From a virus, in IMG/VR virus record IMGVR_UViG_3300020454_000010, positions 1 to 64,000 of that record: DNA of 64,000 bases. The stretch is one strand, 5' to 3'. A program made the translations under genes and the position numbers. The notes beneath the pieces are model-generated. The model saw nothing but the letters and a program-made list of their open reading frames with translations. It made no database searches and was not told where the DNA came from. Position 1 is the stretch's first letter, and each line of letters begins with the position of its first letter. Shown one piece after another: positions 1 through 9,039 of this stretch.

Positions 1-1391
1 ATGCGTCCAAGTCCTTGAGCAGTACCTTCAGCGAATGGGTTTGAAACAAGACCGTATCTTGTCTTAAATCCAATTTTTGGCTGGAAGGTGTTCTCTCCAA
101 CTGCTCTTACCATCTGTAGTGGTACATATGGGCAGTAGAATAGACCAGCATCATAAGGAGAAGATCCTTTGTATCCAACAACATAGTACTGATTAGCAGC
201 ACTGTTAGCAGAGAATGGATCGATGTACACTTTGTACTTACCTTGGATAGTACCAGCAAATGTATTACCAGTATCATCAACTTGTAGGTTAGCATTAAGT
301 GCAGGTGTGTAATCAAGTACACCAGCCATTGTTAGAGCAGATGCTACATCGGCACTAGTTAGGATGATGTTACCCTTTCCACGACGAGTTCTCTGTGCGA
401 TTCTGTTGGCATCTCTTTCGATGTTAAACAGAAGACCTTTGAACTTCTCAACTGACCATCTACCATTGGAGTCAACATCTAGGTTAAAGAAACCTGCGTT
501 TGCAACATTGACCTGTGAACCTGCTTCAGCAGTTTTGTAGATAGTACGAATAACTTCTCTGTTAATCTCTGCAAGAATCTCAGAAGAAAGAATGTTTGCT
601 AACTCAGCCTCAGCGTTCAATCCGTGGATTGCCTTAAGGTCTTGAGCGAGTTCTAAACTGTACTCTGCTTTTAGTGCTCTAGACTTAGCGGTTACAGTCA
701 CCTTCTCGATGGAGAATGCCATCTCGTTGAAGTGACCATTAGTGCCGTCGCCTAATGCTTCAGAGTCACCAGTTGCCATACCTTGACCCAATGAATACTG
801 AGCTTGAACAGCATCAGAAGCATTGTTCTCTAGGATAGCAGGGTTTGTTCCACGCTGAGTTGCGGTTGAACCGAAACCAACTGTACCATCATCATCAGTA
901 GCAGCAGTGTAATCACCCTGTGTTGTTTGACCAACATTGGTTCCTGCCTTATTAGCAGAGAATGCTGAATCTGGTTCGTTGAAGAATGCTTCTGTACCAG
1001 ACTGATTGGTGTAGCGTGAACGCATTGCGAAGATTAGTCCAGTAGGACCATTCATTGGCTGAACACCTGCTAGTTCATAAGCAACTAGGTTAGGCATTGA
1101 GCGTCTAATCAATGAGATTAGAACTGGGTCGAAACCAGCAACAGGACCAGCTTCTGCTGAGCCTCCACCAAATGCACCAGAAGCACCAACAGCGTTACCA
1201 CTGTTTGTTGGAGCTGCCTCAGTTAGCATTGAGGTTCCGTTCTCAAAAGCAGCTTGCTCTTTGAGGAATTTTTCTTGGTTCTCTAGAAGAACTGCGGTTA
1301 CTGAACGACGGTGAGCATCCTTAATCGGATCTACCCCTTCAGCGTCGAGAAGTGGACTCCACTTCTCCATAATTTGTTCGGCATTGTACAT
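1..1391 (-). CDS. 23: Major capsid protein gp23 (3' end cut by window edge)
   Basis: This is the major capsid protein of a T4-like phage, which forms the hexamers of the head shell. The frame opens with ATG at 1389-1391 (MYNAEQIMEKWSPLLD) and stays open for 463 codons to the left edge, so only the extreme C-terminus is missing. Cyanophage gp23 is about 470 residues, so the gene is almost complete. A likely prohead-protease cleavage site, LTE followed by AA, lies at residues 56-58, where T4 gp23 loses its N-terminal delta domain. The gene directly follows gp22, as in T4. I saw no late-promoter motif in the 27-base gap before it, so it is probably co-transcribed with gp22. Identity rests on gene order and the family's typical N-terminus and central region. 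Confidence 0.95.
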   Translation of the reverse strand, partial: MYNAEQIMEKWSPLLDAEGVDPIKDAHRRSVTAVLLENQEKFLKEQAAFENGTSMLTEAAPTNSGNAVGASGAFGGGSAEAGPVAGFDPVLISLIRRSMPNLVAYELAGVQPMNGPTGLIFAMRSRYTNQSGTEAFFNEPDSAFSANKAGTNVGQTTQGDYTAATDDDGTVGFGSTATQRGTNPAILENNASDAVQAQYSLGQGMATGDSEALGDGTNGHFNEMAFSIEKVTVTAKSRALKAEYSLELAQDLKAIHGLNAEAELANILSSEILAEINREVIRTIYKTAEAGSQVNVANAGFFNLDVDSNGRWSVEKFKGLLFNIERDANRIAQRTRRGKGNIILTSADVASALTMAGVLDYTPALNANLQVDDTGNTFAGTIQGKYKVYIDPFSANSAANQYYVVGYKGSSPYDAGLFYCPYVPLQMVRAVGENTFQPKIGFKTRYGLVSNPFAEGTAQGLGR

Positions 1392-1418
1392 AGTACTTTA
1401 CTTGTTAAGTTTGTAGGT

Positions 1419-2510
1419 TTATTTTTTGCCCATTGAAAGAGCTTGTAGGTAATTGCTCATAGAAGATGTTACTTCCATTGCGTCCCCACTACTGATACCT
1501 TCCGAAATGGTTTCGGATTTTCTTGAAACCTGAGGTTTGCTACCATCCTTAGGGAAATAAGATTCCTTAAGTGTAACTAACTTCTCACGGTACTGTTCTT
1601 CACCTTCAAACTCAACACCTTCAGCTAGAGATTGTAATTTCTCCTTTTGTGTCTCAGCAAGTCCTTCGGCAATGTCACGGAAAATTCCATCAGCTGTAGA
1701 TTCGCCAAGACGCTTATTGAGAGAGACATTTTTCTCTATCTGTTCGTTCAGTCTGCCTTCCATATCATCTAGTTTATTGACCATGCTTTCCAGCACATCA
1801 TATTTATCGTCAGGGATTGATACATAATGATCTTCAAAAAGACTCTTCATTCCACTTAGGAATGATTCGGTCATTTCGGTCTTGAGACCGTGCTCGACCT
1901 CTAGAGCATTTTCTTTGAGCCACTCATCGGAGACATACTCCAGATAAGCATCGCAACGCTCAACGAGTTCTGACTTAACACCTTCAAGATGCTCAGTCAA
2001 AGTCTTTTCATATTCGGTTGACAATTCTTCTTTAACAACAGCAACCTTAGAGTTGACTGCAGCCTCGAAAATTGTCTTTGCCTTTTCTTGGAACTCTTCA
2101 GAAAGTTCTTCACCACCAAATAGTGCAGCAAGATCTTCTTCTACATTAACTGTAGGTGTTTCTTCTGTCACGGTGGTTTCCTCTGTAGTAGGTTCTTCAG
2201 CAACAACCTCAGCAGACTCTTCTGCTTCTGGATTGTCACCTTGCTTTAACACCTCAGTGCCAATAGACTGCATTTTGTCTGCTGCAGCAGCACCTTTATT
2301 GACGATATCTTTTACTGTTTTTACAGTAGCAGACTTCAGCGATGCTGAGTTATCGTCTGGTTTATAGTTTTGAGGTGTTGGGCCTCCGAGATCCTCGTAA
2401 GATGCTGATGCTCCAGGTGATGTGGAATCGTCAACCTTCTTCATAGGATCGCCAGATTTCGCACCCCTTGTTACAGGATTGTCCATTTCGTTAAGTTCCT
2501 TAGCGGCCAT
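1419..2510 (-). CDS. 22: Prohead core scaffold protein gp22
   Basis: This is the major scaffold of the prohead core, which assembles inside the shell and is digested by gp21 before packaging. The 363-residue protein is acidic and rich in Glu, Ala and Lys, with long predicted helices and coiled-coil character, as expected for the family (T4 gp22 is 269 residues). It lies between the protease and the capsid gene exactly as in T4. The start is the ATG at 2508-2510, preceded by a GGAG about 11 bases upstream. An AATAAATA late-promoter match lies at 2551-2558. Residues around 150-160 (AAVNSKVAVVK) are encoded by a 33-base segment that recurs with one mismatch in the oxygenase-like gene at 12757-13362. 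That repeat is unusual and is discussed in the findings. Confidence 0.9.
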   Translation of the reverse strand: MAAKELNEMDNPVTRGAKSGDPMKKVDDSTSPGASASYEDLGGPTPQNYKPDDNSASLKSATVKTVKDIVNKGAAAADKMQSIGTEVLKQGDNPEAEESAEVVAEEPTTEETTVTEETPTVNVEEDLAALFGGEELSEEFQEKAKTIFEAAVNSKVAVVKEELSTEYEKTLTEHLEGVKSELVERCDAYLEYVSDEWLKENALEVEHGLKTEMTESFLSGMKSLFEDHYVSIPDDKYDVLESMVNKLDDMEGRLNEQIEKNVSLNKRLGESTADGIFRDIAEGLAETQKEKLQSLAEGVEFEGEEQYREKLVTLKESYFPKDGSKPQVSRKSETISEGISSGDAMEVTSSMSNYLQALSMGKK

Positions 2511-2550
2511 TTCTGATCTACTCCGAATAGTAGTAAGTATAATCTATGTT

Positions 2551-2558
2551 TATTTATT
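2551..2558 (-). promoter_or_regulatory. Late promoter for gp22 (AATAAATA)
   Basis: The minus strand reads AATAAATA about 40 bases before the gp22 start, matching the NATAAATA late motif of cyanomyoviruses. It lies in the short gap after gp21. Confidence 0.55.
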
Positions 2559-2562
2559 GAGT

Positions 2563-3213
2563 TTAGAGATTTGATAGGAAGTTTTGGAATAATCCAAGCT
2601 TGTTCTCCTCAAGCTGTTTGCTGCCAACTAATGTGTTGACTTGCTTGTAAGTCTTGTGTGCTAGTTGTTCTCTAGCGACTCCACCGTCCCACACCCAGTC
2701 TTTACCTTCCATAATTCCTGACACAAATGCGTCTGGAGCAGAAGGATCAGCAACGATATCAGCAGCAGTTGCAAGCATAAAGTCATCAGAGACAACCTTA
2801 ACACCTTCATTGTTGACTGCTAGAGTACCGAGTCCACGGGATGATACACCAAGTTTTACACCTTCATCTATAAGATTCTGTGCAATCCTACCCATTGGTG
2901 TAGAGAGGATTTTTGCTTTACCAATAAAATTAGATCCACTTTCTTTAAGTGAAACAATTTTATGTGATACACGATCTAGATTTACTGTTGGTCCTTCGGG
3001 GTGACCGAGTTCTCCAACTGCACGACCAGATGTCACAAAACTTTCGTTATACCTTTGAACTTCTCTACGAAGAGTGTTCAATGGATACATACGACCATTG
3101 CGGTTTTGAATATCCCCTTGGAGGAAGATACCCTCGATAAACATAGATTTTTTACCGTTGCGATTTTCAACGATAATCTCTACATCATCTATTTGTTCTG
3201 TGATTAACTTCAT
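2563..3213 (-). CDS. 21: Prohead core protease gp21
   Basis: This serine protease of the herpesvirus assemblin-like type cleaves the scaffold and the capsid N-termini during head maturation. The 216 residues match the usual length (T4 gp21, 212). Visible motifs are GELGHPEGP with the probable catalytic His at residue 71, and LGVSSRGLG with the probable catalytic Ser at 124 or 125. An acidic segment around residues 143-156 follows. The N-terminus (FIEGIFLQGDIQNRNGR) is typical of the family. The gene sits between the gp68 slot and gp22, as in T4. Confidence 0.93.
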   Translation of the reverse strand: MKLITEQIDDVEIIVENRNGKKSMFIEGIFLQGDIQNRNGRMYPLNTLRREVQRYNESFVTSGRAVGELGHPEGPTVNLDRVSHKIVSLKESGSNFIGKAKILSTPMGRIAQNLIDEGVKLGVSSRGLGTLAVNNEGVKVVSDDFMLATAADIVADPSAPDAFVSGIMEGKDWVWDGGVAREQLAHKTYKQVNTLVGSKQLEENKLGLFQNFLSNL

Positions 3214-3217
3214 TGGT

Positions 3218-3481
3218 TTAATTAGTAAATCCTACTTTAGATACTTCAACAGCATTACCTGTTACATATATCTTGTCTGATGCGTTCTTCTCAACTAGAT
3301 CTGCTGCACCACTTACGCTAGTATATGATCCGATAATATTATCATCAGAATCTGTTCTAACGACAAGAGCAGCACCAGCATTAGATAATACTCTTACTAC
3401 AGTAGCATTACCAACAGTAGTAGCATTACCACTACCAACTGCCAACGCTGCTTTTTGTCCTAGAGGTAATATTCTAGACAT
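3218..3481 (-). CDS. Small protein in the gp68 position
   Basis: I do not recognise this 87-residue protein by sequence. I take the ATG at 3479-3481 (MSRILPLGQKAAL) as the start because a good AGAGGAA ribosome site precedes it. A longer TTG-initiated frame is less likely. The protein is rich in Ala, Val, Asn and Thr and looks beta-rich, without membrane segments. It overlaps the upstream gp67-like gene by eight bases, which suggests translational coupling. T4 encodes the prohead core protein gp68 in this slot, but I see no similarity to gp68. A minor head or core protein is likely from position only. Confidence 0.6.
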   Translation of the reverse strand: MSRILPLGQKAALAVGSGNATTVGNATVVRVLSNAGAALVVRTDSDDNIIGSYTSVSGAADLVEKNASDKIYVTGNAVEVSKVGFTN

Positions 3482-3692
3482 CTGCTGTTTCCTCTTCTGG
3501 TTGAGACTCAACTTCAGTTTCTACTTCAACTTCAGATTCCCCTTCGATGCCAAATAAATTTCCAGCAGCGTGAGGTCTCAGTTCATCGATTCTACCTGCT
3601 GATTTGGCAAATAAAGTATCTTTGATCTGATCACTAATATCCGCAGCAGACGCATCTGTCGCTATCATGTTGACGAGTTCTTCCATAATCAT
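3474..3692 (-). CDS. 67: Prohead core protein gp67-like
   Basis: This small, acidic protein has 72 residues from the first ATG, or 70 if the start is the third codon (MEELVNMIATDAS). T4 gp67 also begins MEEL and is a small, highly acidic component of the prohead core. The C-terminal third is almost all Glu, Val, Ser and Thr (EVEVETEVESQPEEE), like the acidic tail of gp67. It lies directly after the portal gene, as 67 does in T4, and a TATAAATA late promoter overlaps the portal stop codon just upstream. Function is by position and composition. Confidence 0.7.
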   Translation of the reverse strand: MIMEELVNMIATDASAADISDQIKDTLFAKSAGRIDELRPHAAGNLFGIEGESEVEVETEVESQPEEETADV

Positions 3693-3709
3693 GTATATAC
3701 TGATAAAGT

Positions 3710-3717
3710 TATTTATA
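3710..3717 (-). promoter_or_regulatory. Late promoter (TATAAATA) for 67-68'-21
   Basis: An exact T4-type late -10 box on the minus strand overlaps the TAA stop of gp20 and lies 17 bases before the next ATG, so the leader would be very short. Confidence 0.7.
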
Positions 3718-5395
3718 TCTCTCCCTCATTAGCACCTGGTTTTGGTAACTTAGCTGCAGTCTCAGGTTTGGTCGGTGGAAGTTCTCCCATCGCTGCATTT
3801 GGATCTTCCATTTCCATACCCATCGCAGCACCCTGTTCCAACTCTAACATCTGTTGATTAGGATCAGGTATGATACCCTTAGCAATTTCATCCTCTATCT
3901 GCTCATCAATTTCTACAATCTCTTGATCTCTTTGACGCAATACTTGTCTCCTTACATATTCTGTAGAATAGTATCTACCAACATAAGGTTCAACCATACC
4001 AAGAAGACCTAAACGACCTTCCATCAATTCCTTATCTTTTAGTTCTGCAAAGTGATTATCATAGATAAAATCAAATTGAATATGCTCAGACATTACCTCC
4101 CAATCGTCTGGGGTAACAATGTTCTTAAGTAACAACTGTGTTCTTAGCATATCTAAAAAGATTTTACCAAAACGCTTACGCAGTCTACCTACAAACTTAC
4201 TAAACTTAAGTTCGTCTCTTAAAATTTCTGAACTACGACCGAGATTAAATCCATCACCAGATCCAGCGATTCTAGATTCAGGTACTCCCAAAGATCTGTA
4301 CAACTTAGATTGGAAGTACTCAATGTCAGCCAACTCTCCAAGGTTCTGTCCACCTGGTAATGTTGTAATTTCTGTTCCTCTTCCACCCTCTCTTCTTGGT
4401 AACCAAAAGTCTTCAAGCATGGACATGTATTTTTTATCATCTCTTGTTTCACCTGTTTTTGAATCATATACTAACTTGTTTCTATAACGAGACATTACAT
4501 CTCTTAGATATTGCTCTGCTTTAATCTTAGGTAGATTACCAACATCAATATAAAATATCCTTCTTTCTGGTGCTCTCGATAGTCTGTATATAACAAGACT
4601 ATCTTCAATCATCCTTAACTGATTGAGTGCTTTAATTGCTTTGTGGAGATAAGATAAACATGTACCCTTATTCCTATCGACCAAACCAGAGGTACAATAT
4701 GTAATAGAATCTTTTGCAAGTTTAACTCCTGTCATATGGGGTGCACTACCTTGTATCATATTAGTAGGATACCTAGGTGTGGGAGTATACATGAAATACT
4801 CTTCAATCTTAGGAAATACTACCTTATCATTATCATGTACATTAGGACTAGCATTAAACAAATCTGATCTTTCTTTATTTTGTTTTTGTTCCTTACGAAC
4901 ATACCTCATCTTCATAGGATCGATATACCTTAACTCCTGTATACCATCTTGAGGTTTTTTGATATCAATTACTTTGTTGTAATATATCCTTCCATCAACA
5001 TACCAGTTTCTAAAAATTTCATGAGATTTAGAATCAAAATCTAATAGATCTTTGATGTGTTTAAACTCAACTCTTATCTTATCTTTAATACCATCTGATG
5101 CATTTAAATTCTCCAAGTCTATCTCTACAGGAGAATCATTTGTATCCGATACAATTGCTTCATTTACAATATCTTCTACAGCATTGTCCACTTCTGGATG
5201 AAGTGCCATCTCACGATATTTTTTAATTGATTGATGTTCGTCTTTATAAATCCCTTCAAGATCTATTACCTGACTAGAAAATCCACTCTGAATATAATAA
5301 TCAACCCCATCCTCACCTGTCTGTGGAATGGGGGAGACTACACCCTTAGGTAGATCGTCGTTGTCGTCAATTGAGAATCCAAAAAGTTTGGCCAT
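3713..5395 (-). CDS. 20: Portal vertex protein gp20
   Basis: This is the portal protein. The dodecameric ring sits at one vertex of the head, nucleates prohead assembly, and is the channel through which the terminase packages DNA. The 560-residue length fits the family (T4 gp20, 524). The N-terminus (MAKLFGFSIDDND) and the segment HPEVDNAVEDIVNEAIV at about 65-85 are typical. The C-terminus is acidic and rich in Met and Pro. The gene lies between the tail tube gene and the core genes in T4 order and has its own late-promoter match just upstream. Confidence 0.95.
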   Translation of the reverse strand: MAKLFGFSIDDNDDLPKGVVSPIPQTGEDGVDYYIQSGFSSQVIDLEGIYKDEHQSIKKYREMALHPEVDNAVEDIVNEAIVSDTNDSPVEIDLENLNASDGIKDKIRVEFKHIKDLLDFDSKSHEIFRNWYVDGRIYYNKVIDIKKPQDGIQELRYIDPMKMRYVRKEQKQNKERSDLFNASPNVHDNDKVVFPKIEEYFMYTPTPRYPTNMIQGSAPHMTGVKLAKDSITYCTSGLVDRNKGTCLSYLHKAIKALNQLRMIEDSLVIYRLSRAPERRIFYIDVGNLPKIKAEQYLRDVMSRYRNKLVYDSKTGETRDDKKYMSMLEDFWLPRREGGRGTEITTLPGGQNLGELADIEYFQSKLYRSLGVPESRIAGSGDGFNLGRSSEILRDELKFSKFVGRLRKRFGKIFLDMLRTQLLLKNIVTPDDWEVMSEHIQFDFIYDNHFAELKDKELMEGRLGLLGMVEPYVGRYYSTEYVRRQVLRQRDQEIVEIDEQIEDEIAKGIIPDPNQQMLELEQGAAMGMEMEDPNAAMGELPPTKPETAAKLPKPGANEGEI

Positions 5396-5420
5396 TATTT
5401 AATAAGTACCTGATCTTATC

Positions 5421-5428
5421 TATTTATC
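5421..5428 (-). promoter_or_regulatory. Late promoter for gp20 (GATAAATA)
   Basis: GATAAATA on the minus strand overlaps the gp19 stop codon and lies about 25 bases before the gp20 start. It fits the NATAAATA consensus. Confidence 0.6.
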
Positions 5429-6047
5429 AGCTTACTGAACCACCATTTCCAGCAGCTTCCCACCACTGAACCTGTAAGGTTACGGTAAATTCTTCGATTG
5501 CGTCAGCAGAATCGTAAGAAAGATCTATCTGAGAAACATTAGTTGGGAACACACTATAGAATTTATATGTTCTAAGAACAGGCATGTTCTGATCAGATTG
5601 TTGATTACCACCAGCAACAGCAGATCTACCAAGTTGGTAGACATATGCGTCTCTAGTATAATCTTCTGGGTTAATGTTACCAGCGTTGTCAGATACTTTA
5701 GACATGGAGTTCATCCATCTCTCAAAGGAACTTCTGATTGCGAAATCTGTATCGTTGATGACAGTAATCTGCCACTCATCGAATGTTCTGTCTCCTGCAA
5801 TTTTTAGTTGTCTTCCTCTAAAGGGGACACTAATAGGAGCGATGTTAGACGCAGGTAATGCTGCTGTCTTGACAAGGAACCTACTCTTAGGATCTATGTC
5901 AGCAACAGATGCATCTACTACACCATCTGGGAATGCAAGAACTACCTCAAACAGATTAGGTCTTGCAATACCACCAGTTAACCTGGACTTGAACTTATCA
6001 ATAGTCCTTTCCGAGGTCTTTGGTGGGTTTGCGGAATTGATTGCCAT
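5427..6047 (-). CDS. 19: Tail tube protein gp19
   Basis: This is the tail tube subunit that stacks as hexameric rings inside the contractile sheath. It has 206 residues (T4 gp19 has 163). Typical family features are the segment NLFEVVLAFPDGV near residues 32-45, the central block WQITVINDTDFAIRSSFERW, and the C-terminal EFTVTLQVQWWEA. It follows the sheath gene by 26 bases without a promoter of its own, so it is probably expressed from the gp18 promoter. Confidence 0.93.
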   Translation of the reverse strand: MAINSANPPKTSERTIDKFKSRLTGGIARPNLFEVVLAFPDGVVDASVADIDPKSRFLVKTAALPASNIAPISVPFRGRQLKIAGDRTFDEWQITVINDTDFAIRSSFERWMNSMSKVSDNAGNINPEDYTRDAYVYQLGRSAVAGGNQQSDQNMPVLRTYKFYSVFPTNVSQIDLSYDSADAIEEFTVTLQVQWWEAAGNGGSVS

Positions 6048-6073
6048 TAGTCTTACCTAAAGTGAATTAATAA

Positions 6074-8314
6074 TTAAACTTTTCCAATAACTTCGTCAAA
6101 GGAAACACCTGTGCGTGTAGCAACAAATGTTAGACCTATGAAGTTAATAGATCTTGCTGGTTTAATATAGATGTCAGCAACAAACTCATTGCTGTCAATG
6201 ATCGAAGGTGTGTTATTGGTCTCATCGCAGATAACGACGAAATCTTGAATACCACGCTTAGACTGTACATCACGAAGGAATGGTTCAACAATGTTGATGA
6301 AATTAATTCTTGTAATTTCGTCGTTGAACTCAAAGAGTACATCTTTTGCTGCTGCAGCAATTGCTTTCTCAAGGAAGATAAACAATCTGCGAACATTGAT
6401 TCTATCAAAGGCAGAAGACCTACCCAATCCAGTCTTATCACCAAACAGGATAATACCTGCACCAGGTGAGAAGATAATTGGATTGATTCTGTTAGAATAC
6501 AATTTATCTCTATGTACTTTATTAGGTGCGTATGCTAGTTTAACAGCATTAAGAATAGCACCCCTTGCAGTTCCGCCTGGTGAGAACCAAGGGAAGTTAT
6601 TAATATCGTTTCTTGCACATGCACCAGCGATGTCACCGTTCATAGGGACATATCTGAACTGTTGATTGAACCTATCATACATGTACTTGTAACCACTATC
6701 TAAGATCGCATAGGAACTAGATGTGATTGGTGAGTAGTAACTAACAATGTTGTCAGTAACTGTATCTACATTTAACTGTAGTGATTCACCATTACCAGAT
6801 GGACTCAAGAATGATCCTCTGAAAGGTGAGAGGAATGCGATTGCATCCTTTCTAAACTCGGCAATCTCAATCAGTTTATTTGATAATGCTTGAGTTTCAT
6901 ACTTACCATGATTAGCACATCCTAATAGTAGGAAATCTACATCATAGAGATCTGGATCTCTTAGATAATCATATGCTTCTGATAGAGCACCGATATCTAG
7001 ATTTAATGCATTTGATGCATTGATATCTACAACACCATTATAGTTCTTACCACCTGCTAGTGTTCCAGCAAAGTTACCGATACAACTAAATGTAATGTTC
7101 TCAGTATTCTGATCCCATCCACCATCACCAAATACATCCCATTGATCAGTGTCAAATCCTGTAGTAACAATACCAGCAGGAGCACTACCACCAAATAGGT
7201 TATCAGAACCAACTTCTAGTACCTTTCTCCAATATGATGCTGAACCAGCAGAGTATTGAGAGTCTTTTGCTTTAGATAAGTTAACATGTTTCTCTAGGAT
7301 AGAACCTGAGTTACCAGTTAAAGTACCGCTATCGTCGTATGCAACAACATGTATTTCATCAAATCTAGAGTTTCTAGCAGCAGCATAAGATGATGTGCCA
7401 GGTTTCTCAGCAATTTGATTCCACTTAACAACAGTACCATTGTTTAGTGTGATTGTTTGTTGATCAAACCAATCTTTAGAACCAGTGTATGTTGTTACAC
7501 CACTGTATGTTGCAGGTGATAAACCTCTCCATGAACCGTATCTCCTTACTTCACCAGTGTGGATACCAAGATTACCAGTCTCAGAGAACTGATATGTACC
7601 TGCTTGTTGATAGTCAACAGCAGTTTCTGTGCCAGCACCAGATACATGAGAAACTAATTTAACTGTAATTGCAGCGTTTCCAACTTCTGTAATTAATCCT
7701 TTTAAATATCCATCCAATACACTAGTTGAACCAGATCCAGCAATAACTGTGTTTGCAGGAACAGTTTGTGTTACAGCGTAACCAACTTGTAGATTAATAG
7801 GATCGATTGGAATGGTTGTAGAACCATAACCCAATACATCAGTGGTAACAATACCACTTAAAACTTGATCGCCTTTGCCATCGATCATGGCAACTTTAAT
7901 ACCGTTTGACCATGAACCTGGATTTTTTGCAGCGAATGTAACACCAGCAAGGGTGTTCTCATTGTAACCAGCATCAGTGTAGTCATCTACACTTTTAATT
8001 TTAACGCTAGATGCTGTACCTACAAAACCATTTTTAAGTTCTTCGTCATCTGCTCTAACAACTCTCATAACCCCACCATAGGCAAGGTAAGATGAAGCAG
8101 TTAACCAATACTCGTAATGGTTATCTTTAGGATATGGTTGTCCAAAGGTATCCAAGAGATCGGCTTCTGTCTCTATAAGTTGCGGTCTCTCTACTGGTCC
8201 TTTAGCAAAAGGAGCAGCTAGTCCAGCAGTTTTAGTTGATGTTGCATCAACTCTACCGTTGGTCAGGTCTACTTCCCTTACAACAATTCCAGGAGATGCT
8301 AAATTTAGTGGCAT
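6074..8314 (-). CDS. 18: Tail sheath protein gp18
   Basis: This is the contractile sheath subunit, which surrounds the tube and contracts to drive it through the cell envelope. It has 746 residues (T4 gp18, 659). The N-terminus (LASPGIVVREVDLTNGRV) is the typical sheath start. The C-terminal third carries the conserved sheath core (INVRRLFIFLEKAIA and FVVICDETNNTP). The variable middle probably forms the surface-exposed insertion domains. A GGGGA ribosome site precedes the ATG, and an AATAAATA late-promoter match lies 38 bases further upstream. Confidence 0.95.
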   Translation of the reverse strand: MPLNLASPGIVVREVDLTNGRVDATSTKTAGLAAPFAKGPVERPQLIETEADLLDTFGQPYPKDNHYEYWLTASSYLAYGGVMRVVRADDEELKNGFVGTASSVKIKSVDDYTDAGYNENTLAGVTFAAKNPGSWSNGIKVAMIDGKGDQVLSGIVTTDVLGYGSTTIPIDPINLQVGYAVTQTVPANTVIAGSGSTSVLDGYLKGLITEVGNAAITVKLVSHVSGAGTETAVDYQQAGTYQFSETGNLGIHTGEVRRYGSWRGLSPATYSGVTTYTGSKDWFDQQTITLNNGTVVKWNQIAEKPGTSSYAAARNSRFDEIHVVAYDDSGTLTGNSGSILEKHVNLSKAKDSQYSAGSASYWRKVLEVGSDNLFGGSAPAGIVTTGFDTDQWDVFGDGGWDQNTENITFSCIGNFAGTLAGGKNYNGVVDINASNALNLDIGALSEAYDYLRDPDLYDVDFLLLGCANHGKYETQALSNKLIEIAEFRKDAIAFLSPFRGSFLSPSGNGESLQLNVDTVTDNIVSYYSPITSSSYAILDSGYKYMYDRFNQQFRYVPMNGDIAGACARNDINNFPWFSPGGTARGAILNAVKLAYAPNKVHRDKLYSNRINPIIFSPGAGIILFGDKTGLGRSSAFDRINVRRLFIFLEKAIAAAAKDVLFEFNDEITRINFINIVEPFLRDVQSKRGIQDFVVICDETNNTPSIIDSNEFVADIYIKPARSINFIGLTFVATRTGVSFDEVIGKV

Positions 8315-8351
8315 CTTTTTATCCCCTAATAGATTCCAATTTGTCTATCAT

Positions 8352-8359
8352 TATTTATT
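8352..8359 (-). promoter_or_regulatory. Late promoter for gp18-gp19 (AATAAATA)
   Basis: AATAAATA lies on the minus strand in the 81-base gap upstream of the sheath gene, which otherwise holds only AT-rich sequence and the ribosome site. Confidence 0.6.
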
Positions 8360-8395
8360 ATTTACTAGTCTTTAAACGGGGAAACAGTGCATGAA

Positions 8396-8626
8396 CTACC
8401 AGTCTGGGTACACCCAGTTCATTGAGTCTTTCTTTCTACTAGCAGTTACTCTTGCAACTGTACATGACTTACACTCGTATGAATATGATGATGGAAGATG
8501 TGTACTATTCTTATGTGTTATATAAAATCCTTCTATTAAATTCTTGATACTACCACAGACTCTACATCGTCTTTCGCTCAGTAGTAATTCTCCATGATCG
8601 AATTGTTGGTCTAAGTCGAATTCCAT
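8396..8626 (-). CDS. Small zinc-binding protein
   Basis: This is a 76-residue protein starting at the ATG at 8624-8626 (MEFDLDQQFDHGEL). The longer TTG frame has no ribosome site to recommend it. Two CxxC pairs, CRVCG at residues 21-25 and CKSC at 52-55, probably bind one zinc ion as a ribbon. The arrangement resembles the zinc-binding half of endonuclease VII-like or HNH proteins, but the catalytic His motif is not present, so I do not claim nuclease activity. It overlaps the end of the nucleotidyltransferase gene by 16 bases and is the last gene before the sheath unit. Confidence 0.7.
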   Translation of the reverse strand: MEFDLDQQFDHGELLLSERRCRVCGSIKNLIEGFYITHKNSTHLPSSYSYECKSCTVARVTASRKKDSMNWVYPDW

Positions 8627-9039
8627 TGTTTTAAGATCCAACTGCTAGAGTTTTGTTTATGTGTTCCACCAACTCCAAATGCAAATTGCACTCTAGGGTC
8701 TTTATCAAACTCGTCAATCTCAGGTATATTATCCTGTGTTCTATCTCCACCATTAGCAAATAAGACATCATCAAATAGCACCAGAGTCTTTTTAATAAGA
8801 TCTATAGAACTATTATTATCATCATTAAATGCTACAGCACTATCAACCATTCTCAATTCTCGAATGACTGCCATCCTTTCTTCTATGGGCATGAATGGTT
8901 TACCCTTCTTTCTAGTTAGCCATTCATCAGAGTTCAATCCTACTATGAGAATATCACCTAACTTCTTTGCTTCTTTAAAGTGTTCAATGTGTCCACTGTG
9001 GATAGGGTCAAATCCACCACTAACAATAACAACTCTCAT
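8611..9039 (-). CDS. Cytidylyltransferase-like nucleotidyltransferase
   Basis: This is a 142-residue member of the nucleotidyltransferase alpha/beta phosphodiesterase superfamily (glycerol-3-phosphate cytidylyltransferase, TagD/RfaE type). These enzymes transfer a nucleotide to a phosphorylated sugar or polyol. The N-terminal GGFDPIHSGH (residues 8-17) contains the diagnostic HxGH motif (14-17). The C-terminal motif, normally ISSTxxR, appears as the variant SSSWI near residue 132. The length is close to the family's minimal single-domain form. A strong AGGAG precedes the ATG. The gene lies between terminase and sheath, an odd place for a metabolic enzyme. It could act in surface-sugar or glycoprotein modification. 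The substrate is unknown. Confidence 0.82.
   Translation of the reverse strand: MRVVIVSGGFDPIHSGHIEHFKEAKKLGDILIVGLNSDEWLTRKKGKPFMPIEERMAVIRELRMVDSAVAFNDDNNSSIDLIKKTLVLFDDVLFANGGDRTQDNIPEIDEFDKDPRVQFAFGVGGTHKQNSSSWILKQWNST

Noticed and set aside
8396-8626. Endonuclease VII or HNH nuclease call for the zinc-binding protein
   Set aside because: It has the two CxxC pairs but not the catalytic histidine motif.
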